Assembly: GCA_035048495.1 (NCBI GenBank)
Contig: CM068553.1
Coordinates: 15,563,190 to 15,627,189, forward strand
Length of the DNA: 64,000 nucleotides
From: Euptelea pleiosperma
Lineage: Eukaryota; Streptophyta; Magnoliopsida; Ranunculales; Eupteleaceae
Direction of reading: 5' to 3'
Part shown: in pieces, positions 44,281-54,820 of the stretch
Layout of the letters: each line of letters opens with the position of its first letter
Numbering within the stretch: the stretch's first letter is position 1
The notes under the pieces: generated by a model
Database searches by the model: none
What the model was told of the DNA's origin: nothing
The model's input: the letters and a program-made list of their open reading frames with translations, nothing else
Program-made: the position numbers and the translations under genes

Positions 44281-44399
44281 TGCGCTATGTAACACAGTTT
44301 CGAGTACACTGATCCATGAATGATTTGCTCACACCCCTTGATGGACCTATAAATGAAAAATCAGCTTAATTGGTGATATCTAGCAATTCACAATTTATG
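44281..44399. mobile_element. M1-family fragment
   Basis: GTACACTGATCCATGAATGA, then CCCTTGATGGACC and TTGGTGATATCTAGCAA; right half missing or diverged. Confidence 0.45.
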
Positions 44400-44790
44400 T
44401 AAGGCATATATTTGCGAATTATTTGGCAAAAATTGTCATATCATTCAGAAATCGCCATGTATAAGGAGATGGGTCCACATGAGTTAAGAGAAGAATATTT
44501 CAGAATGTAATGTGGGCCCACTCACATGCATAAGTGGGGATTCCTAAATTTTTGACATCTAGATTTTTGTCTTAAGATGCCCAGTATATGGTTGGTGTGA
44601 CATAACAAGTGGCACACAAGAGACAAACAAACTGATTAATGGTCTATCAAAATGTGATGGTTAACGTCTTTGGACCTAGTCGAATTTTTGAATTTTCCAG
44701 AATGTAACATCGTCATTTTATAGTATCCCGAGTTCTGTCCGGACTGTCCAGATCTGTATGCCAGGTAGTAGAGTAATTACCCGGTTGTTA
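44400..44790. repeat. Dispersed repeat R, copy 3
   Basis: CATATCATTCAGAAATCGCCATGT, GTGGGCCCACTCACATGC, GATGCCCAGTATATGG, TTTGGACCTAGTCGAA and GTATGCCAGGTAGTAGAG occur in the same order as in the other copies, uninterrupted. Confidence 0.7.
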
Positions 44791-44859
44791 TATGTGCTGT
44801 TTTTTTTGTCCCTAAAAATATGGGGTATGTGGCAGATGAGGAAACATGGGAGTTGCAAG

Positions 44860-45830
44860 GCGGCTGTATGCCCCACGTGGCACACTCTTGGCGACAATCC
44901 TTCGATCCACAGAAATATCTACCGATTATATTCAAGTATCCTAATTAATGCTTGAATCCCACTATATTCAAATCCAAAGGCTAAAAATCACGCTCGTCCA
45001 GATTAGTTTTGTTCCGTAGGTCCCCAAAAGGATGGGCCAAACATAGATACGATCAGTGGCCTCCAAGGGTGTTTATTCTCTAATTTCAAGCCAAATTAAC
45101 TAGAGAACGCTTCATTTGCACAACTCACGTTAACAGAATTTATAAAGGTCATTGTTGAAGGCATGTATTCCAAAGTAGCTAGAAACATAGAAGCATCGAC
45201 GAATCTATGGCGGCTTGACCTGTTTGCTTGCGTCCTAGCGGAAGATAATAGCGATGGGAATCTCATTGAAAAAGATTGGGCCCACTTTGAAGAAAGAAAC
45301 GACAGAAGAAGATAAATGAGTAAAAATTATATGACCACCCACAATACGAGCCACGTGACACACTATTAGAGGATTCTGATTATATGGATGTTTGGCCAAT
45401 CACTAGGTGATTCCAGAAACCAAATATCAAACTGATCAATGATTTCGAAGCATTGGATTGAAGTCATTTTCATGGGCTGATTTTAACGGTAGGAATTTGA
45501 GCATTATTGACCATTATTTGGGTGCTATATGACAAAGTTAGAAATCCGGCCCATGAAAAGAATATGGGGAAAAGTTCTCAATTTCCAAGTTACCGCCCTA
45601 AAATTACAGGCTCCCGTTACAGGTCACAATAATAGCCACGTGGAACACTCTTAGAGGACTCTGACCGAATGGATGTTTGGCCAATCCTTAAGTGGATCTA
45701 CATACCAAAAGCTTGTCTGATTAGTGATTTATAGGCATTGGATTGGACTTATTTTCATGGGTTGATCTCAACTGTGGGAATTTGAGCAGTATTTTACGAA
45801 CAAAGATCCAACGCCTATAAACCAAAAACC
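44860..45830. mobile_element. Three M1-family MITEs in a row
   Basis: Copies at about 44870-45070, 45340-45540 and 45640-45820. Each has a CACGTGRCACACT outer motif, a TGGATGTTTGGCCAATC arm and a TGATTAGTGATTT-type inner block; the latter two lack a full right arm. Confidence 0.6.
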
Positions 45831-45929
45831 AAAAACCAAAAACCAAAAAGACCAAATATCTCGGTGTTTTTTAATAATGCATAAAATTTGCAAATTATTT
45901 ATGAATTATTTGGGAGCAAATTTGCTTAC

Positions 45930-46215
45930 AATTGATATGCACTTGCTCGTCCACTGATATATTTATTTAGAATCTCAACTGTAACATTACGGTTTGGGAC
46001 CCTATAGAAGGGTCCTTTGATGTCGTTACATGTTATGTTGTACTCAGGATTCAAATAGCATCCTTCTCCGATGCCGATCGCGGGCAGGAAATGCTCACGT
46101 TGTTTCCACATGTCTCTTTGCAATTAAGCAAGACTTGAGATGTCGATGCTACGGCAGTTGCCCAAAATAAAAAGACTAATAAATCAAGAGCAATTAGGCA
46201 ATAATTTTGTTCTTC
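45930..46215 (-). pseudogene. WAK fragment C: start of exon 1 only
   Basis: Minus-strand pieces ETCGNNVS, GIGEGCYLNPEYNITCND and VTVEILNKYISG match the galacturonan-binding region of copy B, and upstream bases with GATGTCGATGCTACGGCAG match its signal-peptide region. At least one frameshift separates ETCGNNVS from the GIGEGCY frame. The homology ends near 45930; no EGF or kinase follows. Confidence 0.8.
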
Positions 46216-46224
46216 TTTGACTAT

Positions 46225-46590
46225 GTGTGGCCCCTCTTACATGTATAAGTAGCGATTCCTAAATATGTGACATCTTGAATTTTCTCAAAGATGCCTGGTG
46301 TATGGTGGGTGTCATAACACGTACATAAGGTCCGGAACGGAGGTTAGATGGTTCCCATTTCCCATTCAAAGATCTCCAAGGCTATAATATAGCGGAATTT
46401 TCTACACGAGAGACAAAAAATTGACTAATCCTCTATCAAAATGATGTTAATAGATCAATGGTTAACGTCATTGGACCTAGTTGAATTTTCGAATATTCTA
46501 ATGTATCATTGTACTATGACACCCGACTGATCCGAATTCGTGTCTTGTACGCTAAGTAGTTGAGTAATTACCGGACGACTACGCTGCTTT
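46225..46590. repeat. Dispersed repeat R, copy 4, directly upstream of WAK fragment C
   Basis: TACATGTATAAGTAGCGATTCC, GATGCCTGGTGTATGG, TCCCATTTCCCATTCAAAGA and TCATTGGACCTAGTTGAA in R order, ending GTAGTTGAGTAATTACC. Confidence 0.7.
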
Positions 46591-46609
46591 GTTTGTCCAA
46601 TCCTCCACG

Positions 46610-46835
46610 GTGGTTGCTTATTTTCCATTATTTCCAATTATAAATTTTATTGAAAATTTGAAATTCAAATTTTGAATCTTCAATTTTAGATCCATTTTTT
46701 CATTATTTTCCATTTTTTCTATTTTTTCCCATTTTTTGTCCTGTGCGTTACAATCTGTTATAACGAAAAAACGATAACGCCCCCAATCCTTTAAAGTTTA
46801 AACCATTATAACAGCCCCTTTTAAACCTTGGTTGC
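46610..46835. mobile_element. M2-family MITE, right part
   Basis: A-rich centre with AAATTTGAAATTCAAATTTTG, then GTTATAACGAAAAAACGATAACGCC and GTTTAAACCATTATAACAGCC. Confidence 0.55.
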
Positions 46836-47009
46836 ATGTGCTTCCTTCGTTCCTCATGAAGTAGGTGGAAAATGAGGAAACATGGGAGTTAGCTGGATAA
46901 CCTACCTAATACCAAGAAGTACATGATCTAAATTTGTTGATGTGAGCTGTGCAAATAGAGCCTTCTCTATTTTAGTTGAAAAATTAGAGGATAAACACCA
47001 TTGGAGACT

Positions 47010-48644
47010 GAAATTCCACCGGTCCGTTCTCTTTAATTCAATATACCTAGAAGGGGGGTTGATTAGGTATTAAAATTAGTAATACTTACGCAGTTTTACT
47101 GGTCGATGGTAAAGGGATAAAATCGCATGTTTTGGTTATTTGAAAAAAATGATTATCACAACCGACTCAAATCAAATATACATCCATGGTATATTGTCTT
47201 TTTGTCGTTTGATCTAATCAGGATAGATTGCGGAATACAAACAAACAATCACACAAGACAAGATATTTTTACGTGGAAACCTTAGCCAAGGAAAAGTCAC
47301 GGGACCACATCCAGACGGAAAGTATCACTAACTGAAAAGTTAAACGAAACAAAGGTTACCTACGCAGTACCGTTGCAAATACAGCTTCCAACCTTAGCCA
47401 AGGCCTACTACCAATGCGTCCACGTCCTCTGAATCAACCCCACGAATCCACACGCGCCCTTCCAGCGAAGAAGCCTTATCGGCTTGTTCAGTTTGATATA
47501 CCCCAAACCTACCTTCGACCGGCTCCTCCGATCTCAATTCTCAACACTCCCGCCTTTGTAGAAATTTAAGGATTCAGTACACCCTGAACCCTAAGTTGCT
47601 CAAATGGTGTTGAGTCACACTGGTACTCTCAGGCTTACTAGGTTGAATATAAAAATGGAAAACCTAGGCTTAGTAAAGATCAAGCTCTTGGCTTTGAACG
47701 AAAAGAGAACAAGCTCACAAGATATGAATGAAAACAAACTTCTTGCTCTTCTAATGGACACTCTAATAAATATAGCATTTGCTTCTCTCTCTTGAAGATT
47801 GAGTCATTCTGTGTCTCTGTGTGTTTAGAGAAGGCATAGAAGGGTTCTATTTATAGAATTTCAAGATCCTGAGTCGTGTGGAACGTGGGATGATGGAACC
47901 TAAAATTTCAGATCTGAGAAAACCGATTCTATTCAAAGTCCAATCGATTGTACAATTTGTCCAATTGATTGGGCCATGTCCAATTGATTGGGGATAAGTG
48001 TCCAATCGATTGTGCTCAATAAGTTTTCTATTCCAAAGGCACCAATCGATTGCACAGGGTTCTCCAATCGATTCGACATATGTAACTTTCTATCCCAAAG
48101 GCTCCAATCAATTACACAGAGTCTCCAATCGATTATACTCAGAAAGATTTCTATCCCAAAGGCTCCAATCGATTTCACAGAGTCTCCAATCGATTATGCT
48201 CAAATATGTTTCTGTCTCGTAATCTCTAATCGATTACACAGTGTCTCCAATCAATTTGGCTATGTCCAATCGATTGGGGATACATGTCCAATCGATTGTA
48301 TTATCCCACTAGTCAATAAAATTGACTTTGACCCGGGTCTGTCCAATGACTAAGTCTAACCATTATATTTTGTTCATTTTAATCAACTCCTATGGCCATT
48401 AAGTCACTTACCTTCCTAATCGAGCGTACACGATCATTAACCGACAAATCGACGGTTACTCAGATGACTCATGTCGTCAACCATCTGATTCTTGCTGTCT
48501 CTGTCTTTTAGTCTTCACGTAGTTGGCGAAGTATGCATACCACGACATCTTCACACTACACTTGTGCACGTAGGAACGATTATAAGAATGTTTTTATGTC
48601 AAACGGAATCTTTGTCAAATTGAATATTGAAAACATTCCTTACA
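47010..48644 (-). repeat. 3' LTR of the Sirevirus-like element
   Basis: 1635 bp, TGAAATTCC.. to ..CCTTACA on the plus strand. A TATA-like CTATAAATAG on the minus strand lies near 47850. The part 47010-47740 aligns with 54111-54820. The plus-strand open frame near 47604-47795 is inside the LTR and is not a gene. Confidence 0.85.
47935..48310. repeat. Palindromic CAATCGATTG array in the LTR
   Basis: Around 20 copies of CCAATCGATTG or a one-base variant, often in pairs separated by 20-40 bp, lying upstream (in element orientation) of the TATA-like site. Likely promoter elements. Confidence 0.8.
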
Positions 48645-50431
48645 ATCTCCCCATTTGGCAATTCTGTGACAAAAAACATTTAATCATATAGAAGGTAAAA
48701 AATAAAAAATACAATCTCACCCTCTTACATGATTCACTCACTATCTCACACTCTCTTGGAGATAATCGAACAGATATAGTGTAATGGCTTTTGATCTCTT
48801 CCCTGCACATTCTACCAACAATACATACCATATAATATCATCGAAAATTAATAATTCATATAAAATGCAGTGAGTTCATTATGTACATCACAAGTAGAGA
48901 AATTAGAAAAATAATGAAAAAAATTTCTCAGCATGCAAAGGATATCATCATGAAGAACAAGTGCATCAGTGTAACATGATAAATTTCGGTAATGGTTTAA
49001 ATTTCGGTGAAGCCATCTAACCAATCATAAATCTTTTTCAAATGAATTTAAATTTTTAAATCATCTCTAAAAAGATTTACAACTCACAGAACTCAAATCA
49101 GATCAATCTGAAAAATGTTAAATCTGAAATATGCAAAAATAATGAAAAGCCAAGTTAAAGGCAATGCATAATGGGTTTTAATGTGATTGACACTGACAAA
49201 TATCAAACCTAGGATTTTGGACTTAACTACTCAATTTAATCTTGAATAGTTCAAATGCAGTCAATATAGGCCATTTATCAGAGCTAGTCAGTCAAACTAG
49301 TACACTTTAGTTGAATTTTCAATTTCTTTCACTTTGGTATACTGTAATCTGACTATCCACTCCTAAGGGTACAAGATAAATGTTAGTAAAAATCTAAATA
49401 CTTTACTCAAAATCTAGAGGTATCCTGTATCCAATCATAAAATTCTCATTAGAGCTAATAGGTTCTCACTTCACTCTCTATTTTTAAGTGTATTTGCCAA
49501 TGTGATTTCACATTACTTTTGTAGCAAACATGACTATTTTTTATTCACTTGTTACTAGAATTTCATTTTTCAAGTTCTCATATTTTGACACTTGGTCTGT
49601 TTGGTAGCTTTCACACTAGGTCGGTATGATATCCTTTGCAGCATTAAGTAATCAAATTTTTATATAGATTGGGGCCATAAAGATTTTATCACATCCACTT
49701 GAGGTAGCTCTTTCCATGGAGAACTCTCACACAAGGAGGCCAACAGTCGATTATATTGCAATTTTAAAATCAACTGAAAGTAGAAACACAACTAATTTGA
49801 AGTCATAAAAAGTAGAAGTGTATTCTTGATTCCCATAGAGTACTAGATTTATTACCTCAATCAAATTCAGTCCCAACTAGTGTCAGTCAGTGTGCATGTG
49901 AATAACAAGTTAAAACTTATGAACATCCACTAACTGAGAATTAGTAAAATGAACTAATCTTTTAAATATTCTAGAGTTTTCTACAATGACCTAGTCTCAA
50001 TTTACCTTGTGCCAAGTTCTGGTTCTAGAATTTTGTAGAGTTAATGCCCATCATATTAAAAGCAATTATGCAATGCACAACTCTAAAACAAAATCCTAAC
50101 AAGACACAAAACAATTTTTGATTTTTAAATTTTCTATTTTTGTTTTTGAATAGATGAACTCAAAATAATGCAAATAAGCAAAGGTCTAAAACAAATATAA
50201 ACTATTAAGAAAATAAAATCCTAAAACAAATCTACACACCCATCTCACAAAAGATATACAATCATAAAATAGAGAAGAGTGTAAAGAACCGCAATTATTC
50301 AATCAATGGAACAAGAGCCACTAGACTTCATAAGAAATTCATTCCAAATAGAATCTAGATTTATCGGTCCTTCTTTTCTCACCCATATGGTCTTATACCT
50401 TGTAGGTGGGTTCTTTTTCTTTGCCATTTGT
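48645..50431 (-). other. Non-coding internal region of the Sirevirus-like element
   Basis: From the polypurine tract (48645-48656) to the gag stop. AT-rich, with no pol fragments recognisable on either strand. Confidence 0.6.
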
Positions 50432-50829
50432 TTAGGCGGTGAAGGAGGATTCATATTTTTTTTTATTTGTCCTCTTATTCTGAGCCTTTTGAGTCTGGGC
50501 GCCCTTAAGTTTCATAAGGTTAGCAATCTCTCTACTCAAGGCATCCGACTTTTGATGCAAGACTGTCATTTTATAGAGTAGATTTCCTTGGTTCTCATAT
50601 GATTTTCTCTTGGGAGGAACTATGGTATCTCTCTTCTTTTGGAAACAATTCTTGCTCAGGTGACCTCTACCCCTACAGTAATTACAAACATATACATGTA
50701 TAACTGGTCTGGGTCTAGGTTGATCAACCTGTGGTATGGAAGAAACTTTGGCTTTTACAAATTTAGTTCCTGAAGATGATGGGGTATCAACATATCCAAG
50801 TCCCCGCTTGTCTCCACATCTTTGTCCCA
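50432..50829 (-). pseudogene. Sirevirus-like Gag, C-terminal part with zinc knuckle
   Basis: Contains CNYCRGRGHLSKNC (C-x2-C-x4-H-x4-C), then a basic stretch, and a helical LLYKMTVLHQKSDALSREIA segment; ends KKKYESSFTA-stop. In complete Sireviruses protease would follow. The upstream end is the solo-LTR insertion. Confidence 0.8.
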
Positions 50830-53088
50830 TGATATTCGCTCAAAAGTGCTTATTTTAAGCACTTATCCTGTTAGCGTTATCGCACTCTCCTACGTAAAAC
50901 TGTTCTAATTATCCACTTTTCTACGTAAGAGTCTATCTCATTGCGTAAAACACACTTTTCTGGACGAAATGGTATATTTGCATGCATTAAACACATTTTC
51001 GGAAGTCTAAATATTAAGCCGTTCTGATAAAGTCTCATTACGCGCTTCTTCTGTCGCAGGAAACCCCGATGGGACGATTTTCGAGACTTATGGGCCCAAA
51101 TCGATCATGAAAGCCCATTATCAAAGCTTAACAAGCCCACATGCTATAACTAGAAGATATGGGCCAAATATGGGCTGAATAAGAGGACCAAAAAGTCGGC
51201 CCAAAGAACGAAGAGAGTAGGAGAGCCAATGACCAAGAGACGGACCAAAGCGTTTAAAGCCACATGAGTCAGCAAAGAATGATGGTCGACTCTACTGGAG
51301 AAGCGTGAGGATGGTCACAGTGAAGACCAGGGTTCCAGACCCTCCGCCAGTGCTTTTTTCCATTTTTTTGATACTTTTTCTCTCATCTCTCCTTATTCTC
51401 TCTCTCTCTTCATCTCTCGATCCTCGAATCTACTGACCTAACCCCAGAACTCCTGCCTATCAGCTCTATCTCATCTCCCTTAGCTTTCTGACCGTTGGAT
51501 CTCTCTAGATCCGTCGATCTACCAATCTGGGTCCCAATCAAGTCACCATCCATCCGATCGCCTTCAGAATGCCTGTCACATCATCTTGTGAGACGATGGA
51601 CATCATCAGTCCATGTGGGCCAGTAGCCGGGCCCATCAGCATCGACCCGCTGTCCGACCAGTTAGTGGACCCCGCGAATTTCAAAAATAATTTTAATTAA
51701 ATGGGGGGTCCACTAATTGGGGAGATTCCCCATAGAAAAGTAGGTCTTTACTTAAAAAAAAAAAAATAAAAAAAAAAAATAAAAAAAAAAAATAAAATAT
51801 TTTTTATTTTCAAAAAATACCCTATTTCCATTAATGGAAATAGGGAGCTTTATAAGATGAGGGAGAAGGGTTCGTTCGAACCCTAATCCCCCTCAAATCT
51901 TCTCCTTTCTCTCCCCCTATCAATCCCGCATTCACCCTTGGCCCCATTCTTCTTCTTTTTCTTCTTTTCTCTTTCTCCTTTTCTTCATCTTCTTCTTCTT
52001 CTTCGCCGGAGTTGCCTGCAACTCCGGCCGTCTGGTAAGGCATCCTTCTTCTTCTTCTTCTTCTTCTTCTTCTTCTTCTTCTTTTTCTTCTCATCTTTTT
52101 CGTTTTCGTTTTCATTTTTTTTGGCCATTACCGTTTTCTCAACGCCGGAGTTGCAGACCTGCAACTCCGGCCGTCAGTGCTCCCCACCTCCTTGCTGTTT
52201 CTCTTCCCGTTTCTGCCATTGGCCCCTCCCATTCTCCTCTTCTTCAGTCCACCCTCTATGAGTTACCACGTTTTGAAGAGAAGTAGAAAAACCAACATCT
52301 TCAAAAAGCCATCCCACGGCCTCCAACTCGACAGCAGCAAGGGAACTTCTCCCTATCTCTCTCTCTAAGCCGCTATTCACCTCCATCTATCCTACACGGT
52401 GGTGGTTCTTCCAACAGCCACCACCATGTATTTTCACAGGGAGTGAACAACACAACCCATCTCGTCTCTCTCTCCAATCTCTCTCTAAGTTCAGGCCGCC
52501 CCTCACCTACAGGTTCACAGCCTGCAACCTTTGCAGGCCGTTAAACTTTGCACGAACCAGCACCGTTCTCTCCTTCTCGATCTCCATCTTCTAAAAAATA
52601 AAAATAAAAAAATAAAACAAAACCAGAAAAACAAAGAAAAAAAAGAAGAAAAGAAGAAGAGGAAAGAGAAGAGGAGAAGAAGAATAGAGGAGATCGCACT
52701 CTACTCTGTGCACCTCTAGCCACCTCACGGACTGCACGTCCTTGCTCCTCCATCCTATCCTCCATGTTGCTGCCATCTTCCCTACACCATTCTTACAGCC
52801 ATAAACGTCTTGCACTTCAAGCCGGTTGCCCCTCACAACGAAATAGCACCTCCACTCCATCTCAGCAACATCGTTGGATCGATCCAACCTTCTTGGCCAA
52901 GTGTAGCAAGCTTGCAAACATCTCGATCAAAGTTTGGTATTAATCTCACTTCTTTCCCTTCTCTATTTTCTTTATTTTTCTACTTTCTCTCTCAACTTTT
53001 TATGTTTTCTAGCTAGTTTTATTACATTTTAGCATTAAACAAGTGTAGTACATTCAAGTTAATAAAGTTCAATTTGACTTCTTGTTAA

Positions 53089-53120
<32 letters not shown>

Positions 53121-53513
53121 TTTTCTCTCTCTAAATTAGTTTTCTCTCTCTAGAGAGTAATCTCTCTTTCTAGAGACCTCTTTCTAACTTTCTCTCTCTA
53201 ACTCTCTTTAGAATTTTCTTCTTTAAAACTGCTTTTTAGTTTATCTTATTTTATTTTATGTTCGATTCAAGCATTGTAATAGACATTTTGATCACTGAAT
53301 GATGAAGTTTGTTTTTATCTATTATTTTTTGTGATATTCCGTAAGTTTTGTTCTTATTCGTGTTAATCCGACTAATTCCGAGTGCGGATCGACATCCGAC
53401 ACAAGCCACTGTGCAAAATTGCTCATTCTACAGGTTAAAAGTCTCGGATTAATTAAAAATTGTGTTGAAGTTAGGGTTTCCGTAACCAACGACGCGGAAA
53501 AAGCCTACTTTCA
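50830..53513 (+). mobile_element. 2.68 kb solo LTR inserted in the Sirevirus-like gag
   Basis: Starts TGATATTCGC and ends CCTACTTTCA; flanked by the 5-bp duplication TCCCA (50825-50829 and 53514-53518). Same family as the LTRs from 57109 onward. Within it: a perfect palindrome at 51821-51846, TATA-like TTTATAAGA at about 51850, (TTC)n near 52045-52090, TCTCTCTC stretches, and CAACGACGCGGAAAAA close to the end. Many short ORFs of Phe, Leu or Lys/Arg runs come from these simple repeats. Confidence 0.9.
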
Positions 53514-54020
53514 TCCCACACTTAGAATCTCATTTAATTTCTCAGTGCTTTGAGAAATATAGGGTAAGTCCTTTTTCAGTTGAACTAGTTCAAGTTCAAG
53601 TGATTTCCTCTTCTCTAGACATTCTTGATAATCAGTTTCAAGAAATTGAAATTTGTCATAGAGGCTAGCTTTCTCTTCTTCATGCTGTCTAAAAATAATT
53701 TCATATTTTTCATGCTCACTTTCAAAATACATTTTAGCACCCGTACAAGTTTGGAACTCACATTCCAAGAACTTGTTTCTTTCTTGAAGAGATTTCTTCT
53801 CTTCCCTAAGTTGACCAAGTAGCACAGATAATTCATTATTGTCTAGTTTACAAGCAGAATTTTCAGAGTCAAGAAATTCAAATTTATTAGTCAATTTCTT
53901 ATTTGCTTTGGCCAGTCTAAAGCTTTCTTTATATAGCTCTTGATAAGCAGTATAAAGATCGCATTGATCTTCACTATCTGAGTCACTACGGCTATTGATA
54001 GTAAACCTTTCTTTTGACAT
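53514..54020 (-). pseudogene. Sirevirus-like Gag, N-terminal coiled-coil part
   Basis: ATG at 54020 (MSKERFTINSRSDSDSEDQC), then about 150 residues of heptad-rich coiled coil (LRLAKANKKL-like, LRE..KKSLQERNKFLE, LELELVQLKKDL). The frame runs into the solo LTR at 53513. The acidic Ser/Asp block before the coil is common in Sirevirus Gag. Confidence 0.8.
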
Positions 54021-54094
54021 TTTTATAAATGAAAAAGAATAAACTGGTTTTGTAGGAATCTAAATTCAAGTGATTAAACCTTAATTAGAAATAC

Positions 54095-54109
54095 CCGCTT
54101 TGATACCAA
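54095..54109 (-). other. Primer binding site of the Sirevirus-like element
   Basis: Minus strand TTGGTATCAAAGCGG, close to the initiator tRNA-Met complement TGGTATCAGAGC, one base inside the LTR. Confidence 0.8.
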
Positions 54110-54110
54110 T

Positions 54111-54820
54111 TGAAATTCCACCGGTCTGTTCTCTTTAACTCAATATACCTAGAAGGGGGGTTGATTAGGTATTTAAAATTAGTAATACCTACACAGTTTT
54201 ACTGGTCAATGGTAAAAGGATAAAATCGCATGCCTTGGTTGTTTGAAAAAAATGATTATCACAACCAACTCAAATCAAATATACCTCCGTGGTATATTAT
54301 CTTTTTGTCGTTTGATCTAATCAAGATAGATTGCAGAATACAAACAAACAATCACACAAGACAAGATATTTTTACGTAGAAACCTTAGCCAAGGAAAAAC
54401 CACGAGACCACGTCCAGACGGAAAGTATCACTAACTGAAAAGTTAAACGAATAAAGGTTACCTACGCAGCACCATTGCAAATACAGCTTCCAACCTTAGC
54501 CAAGGCCTACTGCGATGCGTCCACGTCCTTTGAATCAACGCCACAAATCCACGCACGCCCTTTCAACCAAGAAGCCTTATCTGCTTGTTCAATTTGGTAC
54601 ACCCCAAACCTACCTTCGACCGGCTCCTCCGATTTTAATTCTCAACACTCCCACTTTTGTAGAAGGTGAAGGATTTAGTACACCCTGAATCCTAAGTTGC
54701 TCAAATGGTGTTGAGTCACACTAGTACTCTCAGGCTTACTAGGTTGAATATAGAAGTGAAAAACCTAGGTTGAGTAAAGATCAAGCTCTTGGCTTTGATC
54801 GAGAAGAGAACAAGCTCACA
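54111..54820 (-). repeat. 5' LTR of the Sirevirus-like element, truncated
   Basis: About 710 bp aligned with the start of the LTR at 47010 (R-U5 side) at roughly 90-95% identity by eye. Homology ends abruptly after GAACAAGCTCACA at 54820; about 900 bp including the CAATCGATTG array and TATA-like site are missing. Confidence 0.85.

Larger units (their letters stand above)
47010..54820 (-). mobile_element. Gag-only, Sirevirus-like Ty1/copia element, interrupted and truncated
   Basis: Minus-strand order: 5' LTR (from about 54820, truncated, to 54111), primer site complementary to initiator tRNA-Met, gag start (54020), solo-LTR insertion, gag zinc knuckle (to 50432), 1.8 kb of non-coding sequence, polypurine AAATGGGGAGAT, 3' LTR (48644-47010). 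No protease, integrase, RT or RNase H reading frame is present. The coiled-coil gag followed by a zinc knuckle and the GGGGAGAT tract are Sirevirus traits. It would depend on other elements for movement. Confidence 0.8.

Noticed and set aside
51865..51885. GGTTCG..CGAACCC considered as a tRNA T-arm or pol III B box
   Set aside because: No acceptor stem, D-arm or A box around it; a simple palindrome.
51831..52261. Arg-, Lys- or Phe-run frames on both strands
   Set aside because: Produced by the TTC/GAA microsatellite in the solo LTR.
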